Assembly (NCBI GenBank): GCA_964648365.1
Contig: CAZYLK010000029.1
Location: 1-43,271 of the forward strand
Reading direction: 5' to 3'
DNA length: 43,271 bases
Source: SURF-32 sp964648365
Lineage (GTDB): Bacteria > Planctomycetota > Phycisphaerae > UBA1845
The notes beneath the pieces are model-generated. The model had not been told where the DNA came from and did not search any database. It saw only the letters and a list, made by a program, of their open reading frames with translations. The position numbers and the translations under genes were made by a program. Positions 32,253 to 40,916 of the stretch are shown piece by piece (the stretch's first letter is position 1; every line of letters starts with the position of its first letter).

Positions 32253-32618
32253 ATGCGATCAGTCCTCGTTGCTTATATCCTCTGGTTCCCGCTCGGCGTG
32301 CTCGGGTTTCATCGCTTCTACTGCGGCCGCGTCTGGACGGGCATCCTGTGGTTTCTTACGCTGGGCATCGGGGGCATCGGATGGATCGTCGATGCATTTC
32401 TCCTGCCCGGCATGGTGCGGACCGCCAATCTGGAAAACCGCGTCGCGATGCACGAACAGCGGCTGGCGGGCATGCCGCCGGGCGCCCTGCCGGCCAGCGA
32501 TGGCCACCGGGTGATCTATTGCACGCATTGCGGCGGCGCCATGCAGGTGCCGCTGGGCAGCAGCGGGCGTCAGTTCCACTGCCCCTCCTGCCGCACCATC
32601 GTCGCGTCGCCGGCATAG
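32253..32618 (+). CDS. TM2-domain protein with C-terminal zinc ribbon
   Basis: A 121-residue membrane protein. A TM2 domain (two hydrophobic helices, with LGFHRFYCGRVWTGILWFL between them and a terminal GIGWIVDAFLL) is followed by a linker and a zinc ribbon with YCTHCGG and FHCPSCR (four Cys). AGAAGGAGAA lies upstream of the ATG. TM2 proteins are widespread; the ribbon is an added domain. The function is not established. Confidence 0.88.
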   Translation: MRSVLVAYILWFPLGVLGFHRFYCGRVWTGILWFLTLGIGGIGWIVDAFLLPGMVRTANLENRVAMHEQRLAGMPPGALPASDGHRVIYCTHCGGAMQVPLGSSGRQFHCPSCRTIVASPA

Positions 32619-32765
32619 GCCCATGCGGCTGTTTACGCGATCGCCGCGCGCCATCGAGGACAACCGACGCAGATTCCACCCGCGCGGGTCGCCAACCCGT
32701 CATGGGCGTGCCGCCTCGGCGTCCCTCTGGTTGTGGCCCGCGCGCCTAACGGCGAAACTGCCACC

Positions 32766-33149
32766 GTGACGACGCGGCCGCCCCCGAAAGCCAGAGATTG
32801 CCGCCTGCGTTCAGACCGGACGTTTCGTGAGGTACTTACGAAGGGCCGGCGTGCGGCCGACGATCGGTTGATCGTCCTGGTCCGTGCGCGCGACGCGGAT
32901 CGAACGCGGCTGGGGATCCGCGTGGGCCGACGGGTCGGCAACGCGGTCTTTCGGGCGCGCGTGCGACGGCGGCTGCGCGACGCGTTCCGCCGCAACCTGG
33001 CCAGGCTTCCAGAGCGCGTGGATATCGTCTGCCTGGTGCGCCCCGGGTGGACGTGTGACTATGCGGGACTTGAAGCCGCCCTGGTGGAACTGGCCGTCAA
33101 GGCGTCCCGACCATCTCACCGAAAACGTCCCCCTGGCAAATCTCGATGA
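32766..33149 (+). CDS. rnpA: RnpA, protein subunit of ribonuclease P
   Basis: A 127-residue basic protein that supports the RNase P RNA in tRNA 5' processing. The family block is clear: RLGIRVGRRVGNAVFRARVRRRLRDAFRR (residues 48-76), preceded by LRSDRTFREVLTKGRRA and followed by DIVCLVRPG and a C-terminal helix LEAALVELA. The usual RNR signature is RAR here (Arg63-Ala64-Arg65). rpmH is not adjacent, unlike in most bacteria. I start at a GTG (32766); a longer GTG start at 32733 is possible. The last 53 bp overlap the convergent lipoprotein gene. Confidence 0.9.
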   Translation: MTTRPPPKARDCRLRSDRTFREVLTKGRRAADDRLIVLVRARDADRTRLGIRVGRRVGNAVFRARVRRRLRDAFRRNLARLPERVDIVCLVRPGWTCDYAGLEAALVELAVKASRPSHRKRPPGKSR

Positions 33150-35445
33150 GCATGGGGTACACCTCGACGAGCTGCCCGAAGTCGGGGTGGTCAACGACGC
33201 CCAGAACGGCGTAGTGACCCGGCGGAACGACCACGAACTGCGACCAGGCGACCCACGTTTCCTGCGTAACCCCGGGACTCTCCACCGTCTTGAAGAGCAT
33301 GTGGTGCAGCCCGTTACCGCCGGATGGATCGTCAGGCGGCCAGGCGCCGTCCCGAGCCAGCCAGAACTCGACCGGCGCCGGCGCCACGCCGCCGGTCAGG
33401 TAGCCACCGCCATACCAGCGAATCGACATCCCCCGTTCGACGGGCGGCTCGTTCGGCTGCCGGGGCTGGTCGCACTCGATATTGACGTAGTCGATCCCGA
33501 GAATGCTCAGTTCCTGCCGGATCCAGACCGCCGCCGGAACCGTATCCGAGAGAACGACGCCCGCGGCGCCGGTCAGCGTGGCCGTAACATTGAACCAGCG
33601 GATCGGGTAGTCATTGGCCAGCTCGAGCACGTCGGAATCCACTTCGACGTTAACGACCGCGCGGCCCGCAGCCGGCACCTGGGCGCGAAACACCTCAATC
33701 GGTGTGGAGTCGTTCGCCAGCGTCATGGTCAACTCCCCCGCCGGCGCGTCCGCGATCACGACGCTGACGTGGAACACGTCACCCATCCGCAACGCAAGGG
33801 GCGGAGACAGGCCGTCGAGGGTCAATGAAGGGTCCGGCGGAGGATTCTCAGGCTGGACGCCCACGCGCACGCCACCCGGCGCGAATGAAACGGCCGATGC
33901 GTCGCCGTCGGTGATGCTGCCGGCCAGGCGATACTCGCCAGGCGGAAGGTTGCCGGGCAGCGTCACACGGAGCCGGTCCGCGACGCCGTCGGGATCCTCC
34001 GAAATCGACGCAGCCAGGATGATCTCGTCGCCATCGAGATCCGTGCCGATCTGATCCGGATCGAGCATCAGCGTGATAAGCGCATTGTCGTTCTGGTCCG
34101 AGTCGACCCAGGCCACGACCACCTCGCGCCCGGGAAGAACGGATACGGCGGCGGCCGGTTCGCGAAGCGCCAGTGTCGGATAGTCGTTGAGCGGTTCCAC
34201 GACGATTTCAATCACGCCCGGAACCCGGTGCGACCCCGCCAGTTCTCCGTCGCTGATGTGCGCGACGAGGTCATACGTTCCGGGCAACATGCCGATCAGC
34301 ATCAGGCTGGCCGCATCCTCGCCGAGCCCGTCGGGGTCTTCTCGAAATGTCCCGGACACGGGATAGGTCGTCCGTCCGCCGTCCGAACGCGCCTCCTCCA
34401 GGCGGAACTCAATGATGGCGTCGTCGTCGTCATCCTCGTCCTCCCACACGACATCGAAGTCGGCCGTTCCCGAGAACCACATCGGCTCGACCGGAGAGAG
34501 GATTCGAACGGTGGGCGCATCGTTGAACTGATCTTCCGTCACCCGAACGCGGCCCGGCGCCACCGACTGAGCCGTCCGACCCTCGGCCGAGATTTCCGCC
34601 ACGACGAGGTACTCGCCAGCCGCTACGCCCTGGACGATGACTTCCGTCTGGTCGTTCAATCCGTCGCCGCGCTCGGCCAGGGGCGGCGAAATGGGAACCG
34701 CCTCGCCAGTGCCCTCAACATCGATCAGTCGAATGACGATCGTCGCGGGCGTCGGGCTGAAGTCCGTCCAGGCGACGGCGATGGTGCTGCCGAGCGTGAC
34801 GGATTGATCGCGAGCCGGTTGCATGAGTTCGATGGAGGGGGGCGCGTCGCCGGGAGCGCCGCCCTGGGCGGGTGGATCACCACTGCCCGGATCACCTCCC
34901 GACGAATCGCCGGGATCTCCCGGTTCCGATTGCGGAAGCTCTACGACCCAGATGGCCTGCGTCAGGAGGTCGAAGTCTTCACCGCGGCGCAACACCACGG
35001 TCACGAGATCCTGCCCGCCCTGCCGTCCGGACAGGGCGATTTGCTCAGAGTCGGCGGGGCCGGCAATCACGGATTCCGCGTGCGCGGGAACCGTGACCAA
35101 GGCAATGTGGATCGTTACCCCGCCACTGAGAAAGAGCGCGGTGACATCGGCCGGCAACGGATGGAGGTTGCGCACGCGGACGGCCACTTGACCGTCGGGC
35201 GGATCGCCTGAGCCGGTCGGATCTTCCGCTCCGCCCTCGGGCGGGGCGACGTCGTCTACGGATTGGGGGTCATCCACGGGCGCCGGAACGCCCGAACCCG
35301 GTTCCGAGACGTCATCGGGTGCATCGGGTTCCAGGACGGAAGCCGCGCGCGGGTCGACGCCCCCACAGCCGACGAGTGCCATTGCGCTGAAAGCCACCCC
35401 CGCAATGAGGCACATCCGCGCGAGTCCGATGGGTCGCATAGCCAT
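33097..35445 (-). CDS. Large surface lipoprotein with Ig/cadherin-like repeats
   Basis: A 782-residue lipoprotein. Signal MAMRPIGLARMCLIAGVAFS and lipobox LVGC (Cys27), then an acidic Pro/Asp/Gly-rich spacer (about 30-190) and a series of beta-sandwich repeats, three of which share a plan: PPSIELMQPARDQSVTLGST, PTVRILSPVEPMWFSGTADF, PTLALREPAAAVSVLPGREV, each followed by an EDPDG-type segment and a closing LPGxYxLxA. They look like Ig-like or cadherin-like adhesion modules. The C-terminus (from about 640) is different and unclassified. GGAGGT sits five bases before the ATG at 35445. The start region diverges from the 36-kb gene, and the end overlaps rnpA. Confidence 0.78.
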   Translation of the reverse strand: MAMRPIGLARMCLIAGVAFSAMALVGCGGVDPRAASVLEPDAPDDVSEPGSGVPAPVDDPQSVDDVAPPEGGAEDPTGSGDPPDGQVAVRVRNLHPLPADVTALFLSGGVTIHIALVTVPAHAESVIAGPADSEQIALSGRQGGQDLVTVVLRRGEDFDLLTQAIWVVELPQSEPGDPGDSSGGDPGSGDPPAQGGAPGDAPPSIELMQPARDQSVTLGSTIAVAWTDFSPTPATIVIRLIDVEGTGEAVPISPPLAERGDGLNDQTEVIVQGVAAGEYLVVAEISAEGRTAQSVAPGRVRVTEDQFNDAPTVRILSPVEPMWFSGTADFDVVWEDEDDDDDAIIEFRLEEARSDGGRTTYPVSGTFREDPDGLGEDAASLMLIGMLPGTYDLVAHISDGELAGSHRVPGVIEIVVEPLNDYPTLALREPAAAVSVLPGREVVVAWVDSDQNDNALITLMLDPDQIGTDLDGDEIILAASISEDPDGVADRLRVTLPGNLPPGEYRLAGSITDGDASAVSFAPGGVRVGVQPENPPPDPSLTLDGLSPPLALRMGDVFHVSVVIADAPAGELTMTLANDSTPIEVFRAQVPAAGRAVVNVEVDSDVLELANDYPIRWFNVTATLTGAAGVVLSDTVPAAVWIRQELSILGIDYVNIECDQPRQPNEPPVERGMSIRWYGGGYLTGGVAPAPVEFWLARDGAWPPDDPSGGNGLHHMLFKTVESPGVTQETWVAWSQFVVVPPGHYAVLGVVDHPDFGQLVEVYPMLIEICQGDVFGEMVGTP

Positions 35446-35595
35446 GAACCACCTCCGAGACTCGCGTTCGGCGATATAAACGGTTTTGTCATCCGGTCTT
35501 ACGACGAGTGCGCATCCGCAACCCTTCGCACCGCGGCCGCGCGCATCCACCGCGCGCAGTTCCGCCACCGTAGACATCCTTATCATTAGTGTATC

Positions 35596-35624
35596 AGCGT
35601 ACCAAGTGTCCCGGACAGGGTCAA
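35596..35624 (-). promoter_or_regulatory. Candidate promoter of the Ig-like lipoprotein gene
   Basis: On the minus strand TTGACC (35619-35624), 17-nt spacer, TACGCT (35596-35601). The spacer contains the palindrome TGTCC-C-GGACA (35607-35617), which could be an operator. The -10 is weak. Confidence 0.3.
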
Positions 35625-35790
35625 TCGCAAGAATGTCGCTCACCACGCGTCCGTGGGGAAAAGCCCCAACCGCCAATCTCGCCGGCTGCGATGCCGCGAG
35701 TCCGCGCCGCCCGACGACCCCACGTCCGCGTGCGCCGGACGTCTCCTGCGCGCGCACGCCCACGACACACGCAACTTTATCAGTCGCGAC

Positions 35791-35819
35791 TTGCCTGGGG
35801 CGGCCTCGTTCGCTACTAT
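35791..35819 (+). promoter_or_regulatory. Candidate promoter of the propeller protein gene
   Basis: TTGCCT (35791-35796), 17-nt spacer, TACTAT (35814-35819), about 170 nt before the ATG at 35991. Confidence 0.4.
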
Positions 35820-35990
35820 CGAGTGGATAGCCATACCCCCGCTCTTAAGACGCGCGAGCTGACACCGCGCCGCGGTGCATCCGGGTTTTTGTGGAACAAA
35901 CGACACGGCCGCTGCTTGCGTCCAGGGGTGCCTTCGCGGCGCTCCGATGGGGCGACGCGACAGGCCGCCAACGCAATCGGAGCTTTGCAG

Positions 35991-37028
35991 ATGCGATTCG
36001 CCCATCGGGGAAGTTGGAGTGTGCAGGTCATTACCGCCGCGACCCTCGTCGCAACGGTATCCGCTGCAACGGTAGATCAGTCGCCTGTGAATACGGACGG
36101 TGACGATCCAGGATCGTCACCGGTCATGGTCGAAGCTGCGTCTGGCGCGGTCAGACCAGGTCCGCCGCTCCCGCGGCCGCTCCACCAGATTTCGGGACGA
36201 CTGTTCTTCAGTCAGGATGGCAAAGATATCGGCGGCCTGAACGAGGTGCGCGTTTCGACGGGTGAACTGAGGGAGGTCGGACGCACCGGCGTCAACGGCC
36301 AGAACGTCGGCCTGTGCCTCAGCGGCGAAGCACATGTGCTGTTCGGCTCCCGACCGCTGGCGTTGCAGCGCATTCGTATCGACGGCGGCGGCGCCTCGAC
36401 CGTGGGAGGGGGCGGCGCCGAGGGCCTCGCCTACGGCGATGGCGTCGTTTACGCCTGCATCAATGGCGACTTCCACACATTGAATCGCGAAACCGGCCTG
36501 CGCGAGATTCCGCTGCCGCCGCCCGGCGGCGATGCGGAGGGACTGGCGTACGGCTCACAGGACCACGTCGTGTACGGGATACTCTCGGGTGGAACCCTCA
36601 AGAAGTACGACATTGCCACTCAGACATGGTCCACGGTCGGAAGCACCGGCATTAATTTCGATAACACCGGACTGGCCTATGACCCCGCGACGCACACGCT
36701 CTACGCAAAACGCAACGGCGACGTGAATCTCTACCGCATTGACCCCGATGATGCGTCCGCCGAAGTCGTCGGAAGCACCGGCGTGACGCCGGGCGGCGGA
36801 ATGGCCTTTTTACCAGACGCGGGCACATGCCACTATACGTTCAAGAAGGTCCGCGTAAAGAAGAAGTGTGAGAGCTGCCCCGAGAAGGGCACCAACTACG
36901 ATCACGCCCAGTCGCCGTGCGGGGCAATCGAGGATTGCAGCGAACGCTTCCGCGCCATCTGGCCCTGCCCCGACGGCCGCGGCAAGTGCAAGATCAAGGC
37001 CGAGCGCACGACCTGCGAATCCTGGTAG
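35991..37028 (+). CDS. Exported propeller-like protein with C-terminal eight-cysteine domain
   Basis: A 345-residue exported protein. Signal MRFAHRGSWSVQVITAATLVATVSA, then repeats of a beta-propeller type with recurring VGSTG, GLAYG and YDIATQTW motifs (about 45-275) that look like the DUF-type propellers which follow integer or time values. Residues 280-342 are the same Cys-rich domain as in the 21-kb protein, C-x12-C-x2-C-x13-C-x5-C-x9-C-x6-C-x8-C. GGAG lies upstream of the ATG at 35991; the frame runs open from 35589 but without a signal there. The function is unknown. Confidence 0.78.
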   Translation: MRFAHRGSWSVQVITAATLVATVSAATVDQSPVNTDGDDPGSSPVMVEAASGAVRPGPPLPRPLHQISGRLFFSQDGKDIGGLNEVRVSTGELREVGRTGVNGQNVGLCLSGEAHVLFGSRPLALQRIRIDGGGASTVGGGGAEGLAYGDGVVYACINGDFHTLNRETGLREIPLPPPGGDAEGLAYGSQDHVVYGILSGGTLKKYDIATQTWSTVGSTGINFDNTGLAYDPATHTLYAKRNGDVNLYRIDPDDASAEVVGSTGVTPGGGMAFLPDAGTCHYTFKKVRVKKKCESCPEKGTNYDHAQSPCGAIEDCSERFRAIWPCPDGRGKCKIKAERTTCESW

Positions 37029-37356
37029 GCGTCGTCCGCGCGTCGTTCGTCACGACCGGCCGGCGATTCTGCGCCGCCTCGTTGCCTGCGCATCGCGGCC
37101 TGCATCGCCCCGGCATTGAGCGGTGCCGAGACCGCACATGCACGGCCCCGTCCACGGCCGCCCGGCGCGGCCGCGCGCGCGTCACCAGGAACCGCCGTGA
37201 TCCGCGCGGTGCGGCCGCAACGCTGCGGCAACCACAACGCCGTTATCGGGCCACGACCCTTCATTCCACCGCCACACCCGCCGATACGGGCGACAGCGCG
37301 GTGGGACCGTTTCCCCATCGGCATGGATTCATTTCTGGTTTCGATGAGGTTACGTC
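37029..37356. other. Intergenic stretch upstream of the Cys-repeat lipoprotein gene
   Basis: About 328 bp with no supported gene. GAGG seven bases before 37357 serves as the ribosome-binding site. No obvious promoter or terminator was found. Confidence 0.45.
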
Positions 37357-40300
37357 ATGCGTGGGTTCCTTACCAACAGATCCCTGTGGGGGCTGTGCGG
37401 GTCACTCTTTCTTGCCCTCGCCATCGGCCTGGGCTGTACCGGTGGCGGTTCGCTGACACCGGGTGGACCCGACGGCGGCGGGGGTGGCGACGGTGGCGCC
37501 GCCGACGAGTTGCTGATCAATTTCAATGACGACGAGGAAAGCAAGCTGGTGGCGTCGGCCAAGGCCGGCGATGCCGAGTACGCCATCTTCGGCGACAAAG
37601 ACGATGCGGGCGACGTCGACGACGTGACCCAGCTCGATCTGCAACTCGGCGACGGCACCACCGTCACCTTGGAAGTGGACGAAGACGGACGACCGGTACG
37701 TATGGAATCGGCCGACGGCAGCACCGCCACCTTCAGTTATGACAGCGACACCGGCACCATCCGCGCCGACGTGGTCAGCGCCGACGGCACCGAGGCCGTC
37801 GACGAAACCCTCGACGACATCATCGACGACGGCGAGAACGCCAACCGCCTCACCGGCCCCGAAGCCACTCAGGCGCTGTGCGCCCAACTGGCCGACGTGC
37901 GAAACGTGCTCAACGAGTTCTTCGACTGCGAAAGCGAGCCGGACAGCGAGTTCTGCACCGGCCCCATCGCCGACGCCGCCCAACTGATCGACGACCTGTG
38001 CGTACTGGAGGCGCAGGAAGTCGACGATCTGGAAACCAGCCTGGAATCGCCGCGCGACGTGCCGCTCGGCATCCGTCCCTTCGTGACCGTCCGCCCGGCT
38101 CCCGAGGAGAGCACAACCGCCATCCTGACGGCCACCGCTTTCGGCGGCACGCGACCTTACGAGAGCGTCGAATGGGCGTGGATCTTCGGACCTGAAGAGG
38201 TCGAGGTTCAGAACCTGCCGGCCGGACTGGCCATCGCGGACCTGGTCGGCGAAGGCACATACGTTTTCCGGGCCGAAGTGATCGACGCCGACGGCAACAG
38301 CGCCAGCGCCGACATCGAGGTCAAGGGGGAAGTGCTTCCCTCGATCAAGATCAACTTCTCGCCGGACTTCCCCGCCATCGGCCAGGTGGTCACCTTCAGC
38401 GTCTCCGATGAGAAGACGCGCACTAACGCGGACGCAGACGTACGGCTGCTGCACTGGCAGTTCGGCGATGGCGAACAGAACAGCGGCGTCGAAGTCACGC
38501 ACGCTTACCTCGAAGAGGGCGAGTTCGTCGTGAAGGTGCTCAAGACGACGCGCGACGGCGGGCGCGCGACCGCCTCGGCCGTGGTGCGCGTCGGCGACGA
38601 CGTGGACTGCGGAGACGCCTGCTTCCATGAAGCCGAAGGCCGCTTCCTCGACTGCCTGCTGGCCGGCGGCGACGACGCCACCTGCGGCGAAAGCGCCAAG
38701 GCCGGCGTGGAAACCTGCCTCCGCGATGAGTGCGGAGAGGCCGCATCCTGCGAAGACTTCTGCCGCACCGAGACGGACGCCGTCTTTGAGGGGTGCCTGA
38801 GCGAAGGCGGCACCACCGAGGCGTGCGAAGAGGCCAAGCACGAGTTCGCCCGCCACTGTTTCAACGATGCCTGCGGCGGCGGCGATCAGGGCTGCGGCAT
38901 GGTCTGCGAGGGAGACGTCCAGCGCGTTCTGGAAGATTGCCTCGCCACGTCGGAAGATCTGGACGGCTGCAACGCCGAGGCCGATGCCTTCGCCCAGCAG
39001 TGCATCGAAGAAGCCTGCGGCGCCGGCAGCGATTGCAGCGGGGAGTGCGAAGGCAAGGCAAAGCGCATCTTCGACGAGTGCCGTCGCAACGGCGGCCGCG
39101 ACGACGAATGCGGCAACCGCGCCCGTCTGTTCAGCGACAAGTGCTTCGCCGACAAGTGCGGCCAGCGCCGCGACTGCGACGACGCCTGCGAATCGCAGGT
39201 CGGCCAGGTCTTTGATTCATGCAAGCGCAACGGCGCGACCAGCGAGGAGTGCGAGCGGCGCGTGGGCGAGTTCCTCAACCACTGCGTCAAGCAGAACTGC
39301 GGCGACCCGCGCGACTGCGGCGCCAAGTGCGAAGGCCGCGCCCATGACGTGTTCAAGGGCTGCATGGACGACTCGGCCGACGAGCCGACCTGCCTGGAGC
39401 TATCGTTCGGCGCCCTGCAGGACTGCCAGATCAACGAATGCGGCCAGACCGGCGGCGGCTGCGAACGCGTCTGCGACGAGCGGGCGGGTGAGAAGTTCCA
39501 GGACTGCATTGATGCCGGCCTGGACTTCGAAATCTGCGACCAGACGGCCGGCGACGCCTTCCAATCCTGTGTCGAGAACGACTGCGCCGGCTTCGACGCG
39601 CCGCAGGGCGGCTGTGAAGATCGCTGCCTGTTCGCGGGTGACGACGCCTACCGTCGCTGCCTCGTGTCGGGCAAGACGGACGATGAATGCGAGCGCATCG
39701 AATCCGATGCGGTCAACGGCTGTATCCAGGCCAACTGCCCGACCGACGGCGGCGGCTGTGAGGATCGCTGCTTCGGCCTGGCCGACGGCGTGTTCAACGA
39801 CTGCCTGGCCACCGGCACGGACGAGGCCACCTGCGCTCAGACGGCCGGCGAGACCGTGGACGCCTGCCTGATCGACGAGTGCGCCGGCCAGGGCGGCGAC
39901 GTGCCCTGCGAGGAGCGCTGCTTCCGCGAAGCCGATCGGGCGCTGGGCGACTGCATCACCAGCGGCGGCGATCCGCGCGACTGCGAGCGACGGGTCAACC
40001 CGACGCTGACGGCCTGCCTGGACAACCGCTGCGGCCTGGCCCCGCCGCCGCCCGAGCAGGGCGACTGCGAAGAAAAGTGCGGCAACCTGGCCAGCCGGGA
40101 GATCGAGCGCTGCGTGGCGACGGGCATCCCGCCGTCGGATTGCGAAGCCCGCGTCGAGGATGTCTTCACCCGCTGCCTGGCTTTCGAGTGCGGCGGGCAG
40201 AACCCGCTCCCCCCGCCTCCGCCCCCCCCCGGAAACGGCGGCTGCACCGAACAGTGCGCCGGCGAGGCCGACCTGACCTTTGCCGACTGCATGCTGGAGG

Positions 40301-40554
40301 GCCTCACGCAGGAGGAATGCCAGACCCGCGCCGACGGAGCGTTCGAAACTTGCATCATCGAACTGTGTGAAGACGGCGGCGAAGGTGGTGAGGGCGGTGA
40401 GGGCGGCGGCAACGGCGAGCCGACCTGCGAAGACGAATGTGTGACGTCGTCACTGGCCGTCTTCGACGGCTGCGTCGCCCAGGGCCTGACCGTGGACGAG
40501 TGCGTCGTTCAATCCGACGACGCGCTGAGCGCCTGTTTGGCCGTTTGCCCGTAG
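37357..40554 (+). CDS. Lipoprotein with PKD domain and 13 tandem six-cysteine repeats
   Basis: A 1065-residue exported lipoprotein, not recognised as any named family. Signal with a lipobox-like IGLGC (Cys27). An acidic domain rich in Asp/Gly follows (about 45-240), then an Ig/PKD-like domain (about 240-325), then a PKD domain (about 326-413, WQFGDG at 367). Residues 418-1064 are 13 units of about 47-60 residues, each with six cysteines at C-x3-C-x10-C-x9-C-x10-C-x4-C (the last ends x3): 78 cysteines in all. Linkers between units are variable, some with Pro or Gly runs. I infer disulfide-stapled alpha-hairpins. A good terminator follows. The function is unknown; a structural stalk, spacer or metal/ligand binder is possible. 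Confidence 0.85.
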   Translation: MRGFLTNRSLWGLCGSLFLALAIGLGCTGGGSLTPGGPDGGGGGDGGAADELLINFNDDEESKLVASAKAGDAEYAIFGDKDDAGDVDDVTQLDLQLGDGTTVTLEVDEDGRPVRMESADGSTATFSYDSDTGTIRADVVSADGTEAVDETLDDIIDDGENANRLTGPEATQALCAQLADVRNVLNEFFDCESEPDSEFCTGPIADAAQLIDDLCVLEAQEVDDLETSLESPRDVPLGIRPFVTVRPAPEESTTAILTATAFGGTRPYESVEWAWIFGPEEVEVQNLPAGLAIADLVGEGTYVFRAEVIDADGNSASADIEVKGEVLPSIKINFSPDFPAIGQVVTFSVSDEKTRTNADADVRLLHWQFGDGEQNSGVEVTHAYLEEGEFVVKVLKTTRDGGRATASAVVRVGDDVDCGDACFHEAEGRFLDCLLAGGDDATCGESAKAGVETCLRDECGEAASCEDFCRTETDAVFEGCLSEGGTTEACEEAKHEFARHCFNDACGGGDQGCGMVCEGDVQRVLEDCLATSEDLDGCNAEADAFAQQCIEEACGAGSDCSGECEGKAKRIFDECRRNGGRDDECGNRARLFSDKCFADKCGQRRDCDDACESQVGQVFDSCKRNGATSEECERRVGEFLNHCVKQNCGDPRDCGAKCEGRAHDVFKGCMDDSADEPTCLELSFGALQDCQINECGQTGGGCERVCDERAGEKFQDCIDAGLDFEICDQTAGDAFQSCVENDCAGFDAPQGGCEDRCLFAGDDAYRRCLVSGKTDDECERIESDAVNGCIQANCPTDGGGCEDRCFGLADGVFNDCLATGTDEATCAQTAGETVDACLIDECAGQGGDVPCEERCFREADRALGDCITSGGDPRDCERRVNPTLTACLDNRCGLAPPPPEQGDCEEKCGNLASREIERCVATGIPPSDCEARVEDVFTRCLAFECGGQNPLPPPPPPPGNGGCTEQCAGEADLTFADCMLEGLTQEECQTRADGAFETCIIELCEDGGEGGEGGEGGGNGEPTCEDECVTSSLAVFDGCVAQGLTVDECVVQSDDALSACLAVCP
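38608..40548 (+). repeat. Protein repeat region: 13 Cys-rich units in the 37-kb lipoprotein
   Basis: Thirteen tandem coding repeats (residues 418-1064) with invariant cysteine spacing but diverged DNA. Typical unit: CEDRCLFAGDDAYRRC followed by a nine-residue turn, then a second helix CERIESDAVNGC and IQANC. The position four before the third Cys (site 13 from the unit start) is Phe in nine units and Tyr, Leu or Ile in the rest. Confidence 0.9.
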
Positions 40555-40601
40555 GTCGTCCGTAGGCCCCAGGTCCTACCTCATATCATGACCGCGCAAC
40601 G

Positions 40602-40635
40602 GCGGGCCGCTCCCGAAGGGGACGGCCCGCTTTTT
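40602..40635 (+). terminator. Rho-independent terminator of the Cys-repeat lipoprotein gene
   Basis: GCGGGCC...GGCCCGC stem extended by CCC/GGG with one mismatch, small GAA loop, and TTTTT directly after. Confidence 0.85.
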
Positions 40636-40797
40636 CGTTCCGCGCCGGCCGCGGCGGGATTGTGCGCGCCCGGTCAGTCCGCGCTCCGTTGCGCTGTCGG
40701 CTACCCGCGCTTCAGGCTGCACGACCGACCGCGAAACGATGGCAACGCCCCGCCGGTGCAGGCGTTACATGCACTCCGCAGGCTTGCGAGAATCCGC

Positions 40798-40826
40798 TTG
40801 ACCGGCATCAGAAAAAGTCTTATCAT
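40798..40826 (+). promoter_or_regulatory. Candidate sigma-70 promoter
   Basis: TTGACC (40798-40803), 17-nt spacer, TATCAT (40821-40826). The best promoter match I noticed in the window; about 90 nt before the ATG at 40917. Confidence 0.55.
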
Positions 40827-40916
40827 GGGTTGCGCGAGATGGGGTGACGGGAGCCCCCGGCGACCAGTTCGGACGCCGACGCGATCAGCCTTTTGCGTGC
40901 GCTGGAGAGGAACAGC

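Larger units (their letters stand above)
35446..35990. other. Divergent intergenic region with candidate promoters
   Basis: About 545 bp between two divergently transcribed surface-protein genes. It holds a candidate minus-strand promoter (35596-35624), a candidate plus-strand promoter (35791-35819) and no supported gene. Confidence 0.5.
40555..40916. other. Intergenic stretch with terminator and promoter
   Basis: About 362 bp with the terminator of the Cys-repeat gene (40602-40635) and a candidate promoter (40798-40826) for the 165-residue gene. No gene is supported. Confidence 0.6.

Noticed and set aside
32619..32765. A missing rpmH gene upstream of rnpA
   Set aside because: I translated the gap in frames that could encode the short basic L34 protein and found no L34-like sequence. 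The arginine-rich frames are GC-driven.
35589..35990. An N-terminal extension of the propeller protein
   Set aside because: The frame is open upstream, but the signal peptide and ribosome-binding site start at 35991; the upstream part is Arg-rich without motif and overlaps the divergent promoters.
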